Shown here: piece by piece, positions 11,908-21,671 of the stretch
Layout of the letters: the number at the start of each line of letters is the position of its first letter
Position numbering within the stretch: the first letter of the stretch is position 1
Assembly: GCA_016195965.1 (NCBI GenBank)
Contig: JACPYR010000064.1
Coordinates: 1-55,281, forward strand
Origin: Nitrosomonadales bacterium
GTDB taxonomy: Bacteria > Pseudomonadota > Gammaproteobacteria > Burkholderiales > Gallionellaceae
Reading direction: 5' to 3'
Length of the DNA: 55,281 bases
The notes under the pieces: generated by a model
Databases searched by the model: none
Told to the model about the DNA's origin: nothing
Seen by the model: the letters and a program-made list of their open reading frames with translations, nothing else
Position numbers and translations under genes: made by a program

Positions 11908-12609
11908 TCAATTCAAAACTCCGATTTCCTTGTTGATGTCGAGCAGCGCCTGCAACGGATCAGCCGCCTTGGTGATCGGACGTCCGATCACCAGATAGCT
12001 GGAACCCGCCAGCAAAGCCGCTTGCGGGGTCATCACGCGCGACTGGTCGTCCAGGCTGGCTTGTGCGGGCCGGATGCCCGGCGTCACCAGGCAAAATTCA
12101 CTCCCGCAATGCTTGCGCAGCAGCGCCGCTTCCTGCGCCGAGCACACCACTCCGTCCAGCCCGCTGTCGCGCGCCAGTGTCGCCAGGCGCAACACCATCC
12201 CGGCAGGCGTCGCATCGATGCCGATATCGGCGAGGTCTTGCTGCGCCATGCTGGTCAGCATCGTCACCGCAATCAGCTTCGGTTGATGTGCGCTGCTGGC
12301 AATCGCTTCACGCGCCGCTTCCAGCATCTTGCGGCCACCCAGCGCATGCACGTTGACCATCCAGACACCCAGGCTGGCGGCGGCTTTGCATGCCTGCGCG
12401 GTGGTGTTGGGTATATCGTGGAATTTCAGATCCAGAAAAATATCGAAACCGCGTTTCTGCAACTGCTCCAGCAATGCCGGGCCGGTGGCGGTAAATAATT
12501 CCTTGCCGACTTTCAGGCGGCACAACGAGGGTTGCAAACGGTCGGCCAGCGCCAGCGCCGGCGCCGCCGAAGAGCAATCCAGCGCGATGATGATTTTTGG
12601 ATCGCTCAT
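11908..12609 (-). CDS. pyrF: Orotidine 5'-phosphate decarboxylase
   Basis: Last step of UMP synthesis. The protein of 233 residues has the family length. The active-site [11 protein letters not shown] motif (about residues 58-68) and the C-terminal phosphate-binding VIGRPIT are present. The start ATG at 12609 overlaps the lapB stop (ATGA), showing translational coupling; a longer open frame upstream is only lapB sequence in another frame. Confidence 0.97.
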   Translation of the reverse strand: MSDPKIIIALDCSSAAPALALADRLQPSLCRLKVGKELFTATGPALLEQLQKRGFDIFLDLKFHDIPNTTAQACKAAASLGVWMVNVHALGGRKMLEAAREAIASSAHQPKLIAVTMLTSMAQQDLADIGIDATPAGMVLRLATLARDSGLDGVVCSAQEAALLRKHCGSEFCLVTPGIRPAQASLDDQSRVMTPQAALLAGSSYLVIGRPITKAADPLQALLDINKEIGVLN

Positions 12610-13781
12610 AGCGGCATTCCTGTTTCTTCGCCACGACGCGGCGAGTAACTGTCCCATGCCTGGCAAGCCGGACAGTGCCAATAAAACTGGCGCGCCTTGA
12701 AACCGCAATTGGCGCAGTGGTACATCGCCAGATTGCGCGTACGGTTATGCACCAGGTCTTTTACCAGTTTGGTATCGGCGCGCCGCTCCGTCGACACTTC
12801 CAGCAGCCGCGCTTCGAGCAGCTTGTCCAGCCCCAGCAAGGTCGGGTGACGCTCCAGTTCGTCGCGCACCAGTTTGTAAGCGGCGGCGGGGCCTTCTTTT
12901 TTCAATACGCTGTCGAACAGCACGTTCATCAAGTCCAGCGAATGATATTTGTTCAGGTAATCGCGCAACAAGGCTATGCCCTCATCATCGCGCTGCAAGC
13001 TCGTATAGGCTTGCAGCATTCGCTCGGCAATCAGCGGCAAATACAACGCATCCTGCTCTTCTATATTTTTCCAGATAGCGATAGCCTGCTCGTATTGGCC
13101 CGCAGTTGCGGCCATATCGCCCTGCATCATCGTGGCGCGCACCGATTTCGGATCATCGCTCAACGCCTGTTGCAGGTGTTCGCTCGCCGCAGCAAGATCG
13201 CCCCCGGTCATCTCCTCGCTGGCCAATTCGCAATAGAAGAATGCGGCATGCTTGTTGTTGGGTTGCCCGGATACCGCAGTCAAACGTTTGGTCACCGCGA
13301 TCGCCTTGAGCCAGTCATGTTCCTTCTGAAATAACTCCAGCAGGAATTCCAGAGACTGTTTCGCATATGGGGTGCCTTCCAGTTCGCTGAACAGGCTTTC
13401 GGCCCTATCCAGAATCCCGGCCTTCAGATAATCCTGCGCCAATTCAAAAACCGCCTGCTGGCGTTTATCTTCGCTCAGGTCTGCCCTGTCCACCAGATTG
13501 TGGTGCATGCGCAAAGCCCGATCCACTTCGCCGCGACGGCGAAACAGGCTGCCGAGCGCGAAATGCAACTCTATGGTCTGCGGATCGACCTTGACCACCT
13601 CTATGAAAGCCTCGATGGCTTTGTCCTGCTGCTCATTGAGCAGGAAGTTCAACCCCTGAAAATACGAATGGGGTAGCACACTCGATTCCGACAGCAACTC
13701 TTTTATATCGATACGCGCGGCCAACCATCCCATGCCAAAAAACAAGGGGAAAATCAGCAACATCCAAAGTTGAAATTCCAT
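12606..13781 (-). CDS. lapB: Lipopolysaccharide assembly protein LapB (YciM)
   Basis: Inner-membrane adaptor that in E. coli controls LpxC turnover by FtsH and so LPS synthesis. The 391-residue protein has an N-terminal membrane anchor (about residues 3-20), a chain of TPR repeats in the cytoplasm, and a C-terminal rubredoxin-like zinc knuckle ([18 protein letters not shown]), all as in the family. It is downstream of lapA and coupled to pyrF by an ATGA overlap. ftsH, the protease it works with, lies in the same window. Confidence 0.96.
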   Translation of the reverse strand: MEFQLWMLLIFPLFFGMGWLAARIDIKELLSESSVLPHSYFQGLNFLLNEQQDKAIEAFIEVVKVDPQTIELHFALGSLFRRRGEVDRALRMHHNLVDRADLSEDKRQQAVFELAQDYLKAGILDRAESLFSELEGTPYAKQSLEFLLELFQKEHDWLKAIAVTKRLTAVSGQPNNKHAAFFYCELASEEMTGGDLAAASEHLQQALSDDPKSVRATMMQGDMAATAGQYEQAIAIWKNIEEQDALYLPLIAERMLQAYTSLQRDDEGIALLRDYLNKYHSLDLMNVLFDSVLKKEGPAAAYKLVRDELERHPTLLGLDKLLEARLLEVSTERRADTKLVKDLVHNRTRNLAMYHCANCGFKARQFYWHCPACQAWDSYSPRRGEETGMPL

Positions 13782-13801
13782 AACTAAAATACTTTTCCCG
13801 A

Positions 13802-14077
13802 TTATTGCGATTCGCCGCTGCCGCCAAGTTTGCTTTTGGCTCGATTATCGCGCTTCAGTGCGGCAATTTCTCGCCGATGCCGCAGCACATAGCCCAGCAT
13901 CGCGAGCACGCCGACTGCCGCTCCTATGGTAAAAAATATCAGCAGCACGATCACCAGTGAGGATTGCCACTCATAGCCGAAAAAATAGCGTAACGTGATC
14001 GGCTGGTCATTTTTGACCGCAAAACCGAACAGCGCGACGAACAGCACAGCCCGAAAAAACCAATTGAGATAACGCAT
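13802..14077 (-). CDS. lapA: Lipopolysaccharide assembly protein LapA (DUF1049)
   Basis: Small inner-membrane protein with two membrane segments (about residues 5-20 and 40-62) and a short basic coiled tail (HRREIAALKRDNRAKSK). It acts with LapB. The ATG at 14077 (MRYLNWFFRAV) is chosen over the upstream frame because GAGGT precedes it and the length of 91 residues fits the family. It lies 20 bases before lapB, so the two are surely co-transcribed. Confidence 0.9.
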   Translation of the reverse strand: MRYLNWFFRAVLFVALFGFAVKNDQPITLRYFFGYEWQSSLVIVLLIFFTIGAAVGVLAMLGYVLRHRREIAALKRDNRAKSKLGGSGESQ

Positions 14078-14180
14078 CGCACCTACCTCGAAAAACCACC
14101 ACAACAAGATTCCTGCAACACGTAGCGAACGCAGTATCACCAAGCGCTGTAGCGTTACAGATACCCTGTAACGATAGCAT

Positions 14181-14217
14181 AAAAAAAGGCGGCGATACCT
14201 TGCGATATGCCGCCTTT
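14181..14217 (-). terminator. Rho-independent terminator after ihfB
   Basis: On the minus strand, AAAGGCGGC pairs with GCCGCCTTT across a 15-base loop, followed by a run of seven T. It ends the rpsA-ihfB transcript ahead of lapA. Confidence 0.8.
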
Positions 14218-14239
14218 GGAATGCGCTATCCCCGCCGAA

Positions 14240-14530
14240 TCAAGTCTTGAGTTGTTCGCAGACCCGCTCCCTGAGTTCCTTGCCCGCCTTGAAATGCGGA
14301 ACATATTTGGCCGGCACTTTCACCTTGTCGCCCGTCTTGGGATTGCGCCCTTGACGGGGTGGACGGTAATTCAGGCCGAAGCTGCCGAAGCCGCGAATCT
14401 CGACACGCCCGCCTCGCGCCAGTGTGGCGGACAAGGCATCCAGTATCACTTTAACGGCAAGCTCTGCATCCCTGGCCAGCAGCTGCGGATGCAGCTCGGC
14501 CAGTTTGGCAATCAAATCAGAACGGATCAT
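14240..14530 (-). CDS. ihfB: Integration host factor subunit beta
   Basis: DNA-bending HU/IHF-family protein that pairs with IhfA. The 96-residue protein has the DNA-intercalating arm with [10 protein letters not shown] and the [14 protein letters not shown] beta-strand segment. It is downstream of rpsA by 17 bases, the standard proteobacterial order, and is followed by a strong terminator. Confidence 0.97.
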   Translation of the reverse strand: MIRSDLIAKLAELHPQLLARDAELAVKVILDALSATLARGGRVEIRGFGSFGLNYRPPRQGRNPKTGDKVKVPAKYVPHFKAGKELRERVCEQLKT

Positions 14531-14547
14531 ATCGTCAACCCCAAAAC

Positions 14548-16263
14548 TTAGGCTTCGGTCTTGGCACCGCTCATCTTGGCCTTCAACAAAGCGCCCAGAT
14601 TGGTGGTACCGGCACTGGCATTGCTCTCTGCGGACAGCTTCTGCATCGCAGCCGTATCCTCAGTCTTGCTCAATGCCTTGATCGACAGGTTGATGCCGCG
14701 ATTCTTGCGATCCACATTGATGATGACAGCAGTCACGCTATCGCCTTCTTTGAGGTGATTGCGGATATCTTCAACGCGATCCGCAGACACCTCGGATGCC
14801 TTCAAATAAGCCTCCACATCGCCATCCAGTGCAATCACTGCGCCCTTGGCGTCCAGCGACTTCACCTTGCCGGTAACCACGGCGCCTTTTTCATGGCTGG
14901 CCGCAAATCCACCGAATGGATCACCTTCCATCTGTTTGATACCGAGAGAGATGCGCTCGCGCTCGACGTCGATCGCCAATACCACTGCCTCGACTTCATC
15001 GCCCTTCTTGTAGCTGCGCACGGCTTCCTCGCCAGGCTGGCTCCAGGACAGGTCGGACAAATGCACCAAACCGTCGATACCGCCGTCCAAGCCGATAAAT
15101 ACGCCGAAGTCGGTGATGGACTTGATCGCGCCGCGAACTTTATCGCCCTTCTTGTGGTTGATCGCGAAATCATCCCATGGGTTTGACTGGCATTGCTTCA
15201 TGCCCAGAGAGATACGGCGGCGTGCTTCGTCGATTTCCAGAATCATCACTTCGACTTCATCGCCCAGGCTCACGACCTTGGACGGATGTACGTTCTTGTT
15301 GGTCCAGTCCATTTCGGAAACGTGTACCAGACCTTCGATGCCCTGCTCGATTTCCACGAATGCACCGTAGTCGGTCAGATTGGTCACCTTGCCGAACATG
15401 CGCGTGCCCTGCGGGTAGCGACGTGCCAGGCCATTCCAAGGATCATCGCCCATCTGCTTGATGCCCAACGAAACGCGGTTCTTTTCCTGATCGAACTTCA
15501 GAATCTTGGCTTCGATCTCGTCGCCCACGTTCAATACTTCGGAAGGATGCTTCACGCGACGCCATGCCAGGTCGGTGATGTGCAACAGACCATCGATGCC
15601 GCCCAGATCAACGAACGCGCCGTAGTCGGTAATGTTCTTGACCACGCCCTTGACGATCGCGCCTTCCTTGAGGTTTTCCATGACTGCTTCACGGTCCGCA
15701 CCCACGCTCGCTTCCAGTACCGCGCGGCGGGAAACAACCACGTTGTTGCGCTTGCGATCCAGCTTGATAACCTTCAACTCCATTGTCTTGTTTTCGTATG
15801 GAGTGGTGTCCTTGACCGGACGAATATCCACCAGCGAACCGGGCAGGAATGCGCGGATGCCGTTGACCATCGCGGTGAGGCCGCCCTTGACCTTGCCGCT
15901 GACAAAACCTTCGACGATCTTGCCTTCTTCCATCGCCACTTCCAGCTCGTGCCATGCGGCCAGGCGCTTGGCTTTTTCGCGGGACAGCTTGGTCTCGCCA
16001 TAGCCGTTTTCCAGCGATTCGATCGCGACGGTGACGAAATCGCCCGCCTTGACTTCGATTTCGCCTTTAGCGTCGAGGAATTCCTCGATCGCAATTAAAC
16101 TTTCGGACTTCAGTCCGGCATTCACGACCACCATATTGTGGTCTACGCGCACAACCTGTGCGGTAATCAGCTCGCCTGCGCGCATTTCTTTGCGCGTCAA
16201 ACTTTCCTCAAACATTGCGGCGAAACTATCTGGGTTTTGTAATGCTGTTGCGGTTGCGTTCAT
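14548..16263 (-). CDS. rpsA: 30S ribosomal protein S1
   Basis: Binds mRNA leader regions and delivers them to the 30S subunit. Six S1 OB-fold repeats are visible at roughly 70-80 residue steps, the middle ones carrying the recurrent phrases [20 protein letters not shown] and [20 protein letters not shown]. The ATG at 16263 is taken as start because AGGTG is positioned six bases upstream; a GTG at 16272 is the alternative. The length of ~571 residues matches other betaproteobacteria. It follows aroA-cmk on the same strand. Confidence 0.98.
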   Translation of the reverse strand: MNATATALQNPDSFAAMFEESLTRKEMRAGELITAQVVRVDHNMVVVNAGLKSESLIAIEEFLDAKGEIEVKAGDFVTVAIESLENGYGETKLSREKAKRLAAWHELEVAMEEGKIVEGFVSGKVKGGLTAMVNGIRAFLPGSLVDIRPVKDTTPYENKTMELKVIKLDRKRNNVVVSRRAVLEASVGADREAVMENLKEGAIVKGVVKNITDYGAFVDLGGIDGLLHITDLAWRRVKHPSEVLNVGDEIEAKILKFDQEKNRVSLGIKQMGDDPWNGLARRYPQGTRMFGKVTNLTDYGAFVEIEQGIEGLVHVSEMDWTNKNVHPSKVVSLGDEVEVMILEIDEARRRISLGMKQCQSNPWDDFAINHKKGDKVRGAIKSITDFGVFIGLDGGIDGLVHLSDLSWSQPGEEAVRSYKKGDEVEAVVLAIDVERERISLGIKQMEGDPFGGFAASHEKGAVVTGKVKSLDAKGAVIALDGDVEAYLKASEVSADRVEDIRNHLKEGDSVTAVIINVDRKNRGINLSIKALSKTEDTAAMQKLSAESNASAGTTNLGALLKAKMSGAKTEA

Positions 16264-16354
16264 TGGATACACCTAAGAAAAAATTTCTGTCTGTCACAAC
16301 AGAGGTTAGTTAAAGTTCCCACCCGACGGAGAGTCAAGCGGGGCCAGTTTATTA

Positions 16355-18310
16355 CTACTTAAGCGGGTAACGCGCCAACACTTCCTGGACTGCCTGCTCG
16401 ATGCTCAAAGCAGTTGTGTCCAGCAGACTTGCACCCGGCGCCTGTTGCAGGGGAGCAGCGCTACGTTGCGTATCCCGCTCGTCGCGTGCCCGTATATCCA
16501 GCAAAAGGGCGGCGATATTAGCATTGATTCCTTTTTCCATCAACTGTTTATATCGGCGCTCCGCACGCGCTGAGGCAGAGGCGGTCAAAAAGATTTTTAC
16601 CACCGCGTCCGAAAACACCACAGAAGCCATGTCACGCCCGTCTGCCACCAGTCCCGGAGCCCTGCGGAAGGCCCTTTGTTTGTCCAGCAACGCCGCCCGC
16701 ACTTTGGGTAACGCCGCCACCTTGGAGGCTGCTGCCCCGCTCTGTTCGGTGCGCAATTCGTCGCCTACCCGCTCGCCGTCCAGCCAGATATCCGTCCCCT
16801 CGAAGCGGATGTCGATAGTCCCGGCCAATTCTGCCAGCTGCGTTTCCGCATCCAGCGCCAGACCGCGCCGCAACGCTGCCAGGCCCAGCAACCGGTACAT
16901 CGCGCCGCTGTCGAGGAAGTGATAACCAAGCTTGGCGGCCACGCGCTGCGCTACCGTGCCCTTGCCCGACGCGGAAGGGCCGTCGATCGCGATCACCGGC
17001 ACCGCCTGCGTCACGCCTGCAAAGGCCGCGAAATAATCCGGGAAAGTCTTGGCGACACAACCCGGATCGTTGATGCGCATACCCGCGCCGCCAAACGCCG
17101 CCAGCGAGAAGCACATCGCCATGCGGTGATCGTCATAGGTATCTATGCCGGATCGAGGATAGCGGATAGCAGATCGAGAGACGGGCGGCGTGATGCAGAT
17201 ATAGTCTGCGCCCTCTTCAACCGTCGCGCCGACCTTGCGCAGTTCGGTCGCCATCGCCGCGATGCGGTCGGTCTCCTTGACGCGCCAGCTGGCGATATTG
17301 CGCAGTGTGGTCGTGCCCTCGGCAAACAGTGCCACCACCGCCAGCGTCATCGCGGCATCGGGGATGTGGTTGCAGTCCAGGTCGATGGCTTTGAGCTTGC
17401 CATTTGCTGGCGCACTCGCCACGATTTGGTTATCGCCCCACTCGATTTCGGCACCCATTTTTTTCAACTCATGCGCAAAGCGCACATCGCCCTGCACGCT
17501 GTTCAGGCCTACGCCTTCGACGCGCACCGGCCCGCCGCCGATCGCTCCGGCAGCCAGGAAATACGAAGCGGACGAGGCATCGCCTTCGACATAAATTTCG
17601 CCGGGAGACGCATAACGACTGCCCGCCCTTAGGATAAAGCTGTGCCAGCCCTCTCGCTCCACAACAACGCCATACTTCGCCATCATCGCCAGCGTGATCT
17701 CGATATAAGGCTTTGAAATCAGCTCGCCGACCACCTCGATCTTCACGGTGCGATTCAGCAGCGGCAACGCCATCAGCAACCCGGTCAGGAACTGGCTGGA
17801 TACGTCGCCGCGCACCTTAACCGTGTCGCCTGCCAACTTCGCAGGAGAAATCCGCAACGGCGGAAAACCCTCATTGCCCAGATAACGAATGTCTGCACCC
17901 AACTGGCGCAACGCATCCACCAGATCGCCGATCGGGCGCTCGTGCATGCGCGCAACACCCGACAGCTCATAGTTCCCGCCAGACATCGCCAATGCGGCGG
18001 TCAACGGTCGGAACGCCGTGCCGGCATTACCGAGAAACAGCTTTGCATTCTTGTTCGGGAAATTTCCGCCGCAACCTTGCACGCGATAAGCATTGTTCCC
18101 CAGAGATTCCAAGCCTACCCCCAGGATGCGCAATGCATCGAGCATGCGCTCGGTGTCGTCCGACAGCAGTACGTCGCGCACCTCGGTCGTCCCTTGTGCC
18201 AAGGCTGCGAGCAGCAACACGCGATTGGAAATGCTCTTAGAGCCGGGCAGCTTGATCGTGCCGCGTGCGCTCAACAGGGGGGGGAGGTCGATATGGTTTT
18301 CGGATGTCAT
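16355..18310 (-). CDS. aroA-cmk: Bifunctional EPSP synthase / cytidylate kinase fusion
   Basis: One 651-residue chain joins AroA (about residues 1-430) to Cmk (about 432-651). AroA shows [32 protein letters not shown] and [14 protein letters not shown]; Cmk shows the P-loop [12 protein letters not shown] and [10 protein letters not shown]. AroA makes 5-enolpyruvylshikimate 3-phosphate for aromatic amino acids, and Cmk phosphorylates CMP and dCMP. Such fusions are known in betaproteobacteria, so it is likely genuine. The ATG at 18310 ([11 protein letters not shown]) is chosen. Between TPP and IDTYDDH the AroA linker is about five residues longer than in E. coli, with the repeat-like text [10 protein letters not shown] encoded by GGATAGC units. 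The usual upstream genes tyrA/hisC/pheA are not here. Confidence 0.95.
   Translation of the reverse strand: MTSENHIDLPPLLSARGTIKLPGSKSISNRVLLLAALAQGTTEVRDVLLSDDTERMLDALRILGVGLESLGNNAYRVQGCGGNFPNKNAKLFLGNAGTAFRPLTAALAMSGGNYELSGVARMHERPIGDLVDALRQLGADIRYLGNEGFPPLRISPAKLAGDTVKVRGDVSSQFLTGLLMALPLLNRTVKIEVVGELISKPYIEITLAMMAKYGVVVEREGWHSFILRAGSRYASPGEIYVEGDASSASYFLAAGAIGGGPVRVEGVGLNSVQGDVRFAHELKKMGAEIEWGDNQIVASAPANGKLKAIDLDCNHIPDAAMTLAVVALFAEGTTTLRNIASWRVKETDRIAAMATELRKVGATVEEGADYICITPPVSRSAIRYPRSGIDTYDDHRMAMCFSLAAFGGAGMRINDPGCVAKTFPDYFAAFAGVTQAVPVIAIDGPSASGKGTVAQRVAAKLGYHFLDSGAMYRLLGLAALRRGLALDAETQLAELAGTIDIRFEGTDIWLDGERVGDELRTEQSGAAASKVAALPKVRAALLDKQRAFRRAPGLVADGRDMASVVFSDAVVKIFLTASASARAERRYKQLMEKGINANIAALLLDIRARDERDTQRSAAPLQQAPGASLLDTTALSIEQAVQEVLARYPLK
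17148..17181 (-). repeat. GGATAGC-type repeat inserted in frame in aroA
   Basis: The bases between the conserved TPP and IDTYDDH codons include GGATAGCGGATAGCAGATCG, tandem-like units foreign to the aroA family. They keep the frame. The class of sequence resembles the GGATT/GGATC repeats at carA and hldE, but the match is weaker. Confidence 0.4.
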
Positions 18311-18581
18311 CAGGAATAGGCCTCGCAACGGACCGCGCTTAAAATTCGAGGGCGGCATGATACCGCAGAGGCAAGAGGTACGCACAATTGACGATACTCA
18401 GGGTGCGATAAGCAAGCTCCCGGTCCAGACAATCGCGCAAATTACCAGATTGGAAATGCCGTATTCCACCCCAAACAATTTCTGGCATTTGTCAATTCAA
18501 GAGCCTAGAATTAGCGATGAGGGACGGTGATGTTATTCCCATCCTCACGTTTCACCGTTTTCACCATTGAAGGAGATCATC

Positions 18582-18812
18582 ATGAACACGGCAGATATAT
18601 TAATTCATGTGCATCCCGAACTTGATGAACGAGCAAGGATTGATCTGGCAAACAAGGTTACCGGATGTGTGGGTGTCGATTGTGCGGAATTCGACCATCA
18701 CACGCATCCCCATGCGTTGATCGTGAAATATGATCCCGACACGGTTCAAAGCATGCGGATACTGGATATGGTGCGTAGAGTTGATCCCATCGCAACCATG
18801 GTTGGCCTGTAA
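18582..18812 (+). CDS. Small HMA-like (heavy-metal-associated fold) protein
   Basis: A 76-residue protein with the ferredoxin-like beta-alpha-beta pattern of HMA domains (ILIHVHPELDERARIDLANK, ALIVKYDPDTVQSMRILDMV). It lacks a CXXC metal site; cysteines occur as CVGVDC, and histidines cluster in FDHHTHPHA. The start ATG at 18582 has a strong GAAGGAG site. It stands alone, divergent from aroA and convergent with xseA. A metallochaperone or sensor role is only a guess. Confidence 0.75.
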   Translation: MNTADILIHVHPELDERARIDLANKVTGCVGVDCAEFDHHTHPHALIVKYDPDTVQSMRILDMVRRVDPIATMVGL

Positions 18813-18854
18813 TTCAGACTAGCGCTGTTCGTTAATACGGGTATTTGTACACCA

Positions 18855-18882
18855 CAGAAGGCGGCCGTCAGGTCGCCTTCTG
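18855..18882. terminator. Hairpin between convergent HMA-like gene and xseA
   Basis: CAGAAGGCGGCC and GGTCGCCTTCTG form a 12-bp stem with one wobble or mismatch around a four-base loop. There is no T tract, so it may be a bidirectional, factor-assisted terminator. Downstream are two tandem copies of ATTCCGTTATCC, with nothing else recognised. Confidence 0.5.
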
Positions 18883-18943
18883 CTGCCTGGATTCCGTTAT
18901 CCTGAATTCCGTTATCCGGGCTTGCGATTTGCATCGCAGCCGC

Positions 18944-20290
18944 CTATTTTCCGCCGCGTTCCTTCACCTCGGCCCTCGCCCAACCCTTAGCAAACGTGAT
19001 GCGCAACTCCGCGCCCACCTCCACCTGACCCGCATCCGATACCACCGCGCCGCCGGCGTCCTGCACCATGCTGTAGCCACGCGCCAGGACATGCTGGGGA
19101 TCAAGCAGAATCAATTGCTGCGCGACATTATCCAGCCGCCCCTGCTGCTGAGCCTGCGCTGCACGCATCGCCCTGAGCAGGCGCTGTGCCAGATTAATTT
19201 GCCGGTCTTGCATGCGTGAAAAATCAAGGCGGGCCGCACACAGGCGTTGCGCCAACGATTGCCACTGCCAGTGTTGCTGTTGCTGGCGATAGGCATAGGC
19301 GCGCCGCAGGCGTTGCTGCAACTGGCCTAATTGCAGGGTCTGGCGCTGCAACTGTTGCGCGGGATGCACCAGGCGTCGCTGCAGGTAATCCACCCCCTGC
19401 ATCGCGTTTTGCAAACGGTTGCGTTGCGCGCGTTGCAGGTGTTGCGCCTGATCTTGCAACACCCTGAGCAGCGCATGACGGTCCGGTGCCACGCGCTGTG
19501 CCGCTGCGGTGGGGGTAGGAGCACGTTCGTCGGCGACGAAATCGGCGATCGTAAAATCGGTCTCGTGTCCGACCCCGCTGACAACAGGGATTTCACTGGC
19601 GGCTATCGCGCGCGCCACGACTTCTTCATTGAATGCCCACAGATCTTCTATGCTGCCCCCGCCACGACAAACGATCAACACGTCGCATTCCGCGCGCCGG
19701 TTGGCAAGCCCGATCGCCGCTGCGATCTTTTCCGCGCTGCCCGCCCCTTGTACTGGTGTGGGATATAGCACCACCGGCACACTCGGCAGCCGCAGCCTCA
19801 ACGTGGAAAGCACATCGCGCAACGCGGCGGCCTGCGGCGAAGTGACGATGCCTATGCGTTTCGGGAAGGCGGGCAAAGAAAGTTTGCGCTCGGCGGCGAA
19901 CAAACCTTCTTTTTGCAACAGCTGTTTCAGGCGTTCGAATTGTTCATACAGTATGCCCAGACCTGCCGGACGCATCTGCTCCACGGTCAGCTGAAAGTCG
20001 CCGCGCTGCTCATACAGGGTCGCAACCGCCAACACTTCGACTTGCTGACCATTGCTTATTTGATGGCCCAGCAATACATTTTTATGACGGAACATCACAC
20101 AGCGAACTTGTGCCTGATCGTCCTTCAGCGAAAAATAAAAATGTCCGGAAGCGGCCTTGACTAAATTTGAAATTTCACCGCGTATCCACAACAAAGGGAT
20201 GCTACTTTCCAGCAACTGCTTGACTGCAAAGTTAAGTTCCGCAACTCTGAAAATTCGTTTTTTTGCTTCGAAAAAAAAGTCCGACGACAT
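18944..20290 (-). CDS. xseA: Exodeoxyribonuclease VII large subunit
   Basis: Catalytic subunit of the single-strand-specific exonuclease VII, which acts with XseB. The N-terminal OB-fold (about residues 10-110) includes VAELNFAVKQLLESSIPLLW, and the catalytic core has the family motifs IGIVTSPQAAALRD, CRGGGSIEDLWAFNEE and SGVGHETDFTIADFVAD. A glutamine-rich coiled coil follows (residues ~290-390), then the C-terminal LARGYSMV motif. The ATG at 20290 fits family N-termini, although its ribosome binding site is weak; the frame extends to 20353. xseB is not adjacent. Confidence 0.95.
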   Translation of the reverse strand: MSSDFFFEAKKRIFRVAELNFAVKQLLESSIPLLWIRGEISNLVKAASGHFYFSLKDDQAQVRCVMFRHKNVLLGHQISNGQQVEVLAVATLYEQRGDFQLTVEQMRPAGLGILYEQFERLKQLLQKEGLFAAERKLSLPAFPKRIGIVTSPQAAALRDVLSTLRLRLPSVPVVLYPTPVQGAGSAEKIAAAIGLANRRAECDVLIVCRGGGSIEDLWAFNEEVVARAIAASEIPVVSGVGHETDFTIADFVADERAPTPTAAAQRVAPDRHALLRVLQDQAQHLQRAQRNRLQNAMQGVDYLQRRLVHPAQQLQRQTLQLGQLQQRLRRAYAYRQQQQHWQWQSLAQRLCAARLDFSRMQDRQINLAQRLLRAMRAAQAQQQGRLDNVAQQLILLDPQHVLARGYSMVQDAGGAVVSDAGQVEVGAELRITFAKGWARAEVKERGGK

Positions 20291-20303
20291 ATTGACAATC
20301 CAA

Positions 20304-20493
20304 AATAATCCACACCCCAAGGAAAATTGCCGCTTTGCAACGGTACACTTCACAACAAAACCATGAACTTACGCTATCTATTTGATTTTATGTGATTTAA
20401 TTAACATCCAAAAAATAGGCAAAGTAAGGAAACCCCTTGTGGCTAGCGCAGTTAGAGCGCGATTCCAGATAGTCATCCACAAAGTTATCCACA
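20304..20493. other. Intergenic region with DnaA-box-like sites
   Basis: Within the 346-base gap between the divergent xseA and exbB genes, TTATCCACA (20485-20493) is a perfect DnaA box and TCATCCACA lies three bases before it. A third similar nonamer (AATCCACAC) occurs near 20309. The remainder of the gap is AT-rich. No gene is supported; a 66-codon minus-strand frame at 20378-20578 has no recognisable features. Confidence 0.45.
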
Positions 20494-20636
20494 GGTTTTG
20501 TGAGTAAACAGAAATACCCTTTTCAAATGGCAGCTTAGCAAAATAGTGCTGAAGTAATTCCTGAGAAGGGTTGCTCAACTCAATGTGACACGCTACAGTT
20601 GCGGCTTGATAATTTAAGCATATTTGGAGAGTCTAC

Positions 20637-21245
20637 GTGTTTGTAATTGTAGAAGCGGCAGGTTGGCCGATCTGGTTTTTGATTCTGGCATCCATCATTG
20701 CAGTAGGGTTGATTATTGAACGCCTGATTTTTTTGCGCAGCCAGCGCATCGCTCCTCCCGCCTTGCTGGACGAAGTCATCAAGGAACTCAAACTGCGCGG
20801 GGTCAGCGACAGCATGCTGACCAAACTTTCCGCAAGCTCACCGTTGGGACGCATTTTCGCCTCCGGCTTGAAGAACATCAAAAACCCGCCCGAAGTGATG
20901 AAAGAATCCATCGAAGAAGCCGGTCGTGCCGTCGCGCACGATCTGGGACGCTTCCTGACCACGCTGGGCACGATAGCCTCGATCAGCCCATTGCTGGGAC
21001 TGTTCGGCACCGTGGTCGGCATGATCGAAATTTTCGGCTCGCAAACTGCGGTCGGCAACTCCCCTGCTGTGCTGGCTCACGGCATTTCCGTGGCGCTATA
21101 CAACACAGCCTTTGGCTTGATCGTGGCCATCCCAAGCATGATCTTCTACCGCCATTTCCGTTCACAAGTGGATAGCCTGACGATAGAGATGGAACAGCAG
21201 GCCATCAAGCTGGTGGGCATCGTGCACGGCCAGCGCGCGGGTTAA
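20637..21245 (+). CDS. exbB: ExbB/TolQ-family proton channel protein
   Basis: Inner-membrane motor protein that works with ExbD and TonB (or TolR/TolA). The 202-residue chain shows a first membrane helix (about residues 8-30), the conserved cytoplasmic segment and two later helices (about 100-125 and 150-170). The MotA/TolQ/ExbB signature LGTIASISPLLGLFGTVVGM is present. The start is GTG at 20637, with GGAG upstream. It is the first gene of an operon with exbD (6 bases away) and lpxK, a common betaproteobacterial order; tonB is not adjacent. Confidence 0.93.
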   Translation: MFVIVEAAGWPIWFLILASIIAVGLIIERLIFLRSQRIAPPALLDEVIKELKLRGVSDSMLTKLSASSPLGRIFASGLKNIKNPPEVMKESIEEAGRAVAHDLGRFLTTLGTIASISPLLGLFGTVVGMIEIFGSQTAVGNSPAVLAHGISVALYNTAFGLIVAIPSMIFYRHFRSQVDSLTIEMEQQAIKLVGIVHGQRAG

Positions 21246-21251
21246 ACGGCA

Positions 21252-21671
21252 ATGAACTTCCGTATCAGCCGTAGGCGCGAAGAACCGGAGATCAACCTGA
21301 TCCCGATGATAGACGTGTTGCTGGTGATCCTGATTTTCATGATGGTGACCACCAGCTACGCCAAATTTTCAGAATTGCAGATCAATCTGCCGCAAGCGGG
21401 CGGCGAAGCCTCCACCACCAAGGCCAACCTGATCAACGTCGCGGTCGATGCATCAGAGCACTATTCAATCAACAATCAGGGGCTGCATTACACCGGCGTG
21501 GATGCTCTGGCCGCGTCCCTTAAGACTGCCGCAGGCGACCAGGCCGACCCCGTCATCGTCATCAACGCCGACGCCAAAGCCCCGCATCAATCTGTCATCA
21601 ACGTGATGGAAGCTGCGAGGCGCGCGGGGTATGGGCGCATCACCTTCACCACGCAAAACCAACAAAAATAA
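21252..21671 (+). CDS. exbD: ExbD/TolR-family biopolymer transport protein
   Basis: Partner of the ExbB proton channel. One N-terminal membrane helix (about residues 16-36) contains the key Asp of NLIPMIDVLLVILIFMMV, and a periplasmic domain of ~100 residues ends with the family pattern [17 protein letters not shown]. The length of 139 residues is normal. The downstream lpxK frame may begin inside its last 40 bases. Confidence 0.94.
   Translation: MNFRISRRREEPEINLIPMIDVLLVILIFMMVTTSYAKFSELQINLPQAGGEASTTKANLINVAVDASEHYSINNQGLHYTGVDALAASLKTAAGDQADPVIVINADAKAPHQSVINVMEAARRAGYGRITFTTQNQQK

Noticed and set aside
12609..12708. Longer N-terminus for pyrF reaching 12708
   Set aside because: The extra 33 residues come from lapB sequence in another frame. 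The ATG at 12609, with its ATGA overlap, fits the family start.
20304..20493. Chromosomal replication origin
   Set aside because: There are only two or three DnaA-like boxes, no AT-rich 13-mers, and no dnaA, dnaN, gyrB or mnmG genes nearby.
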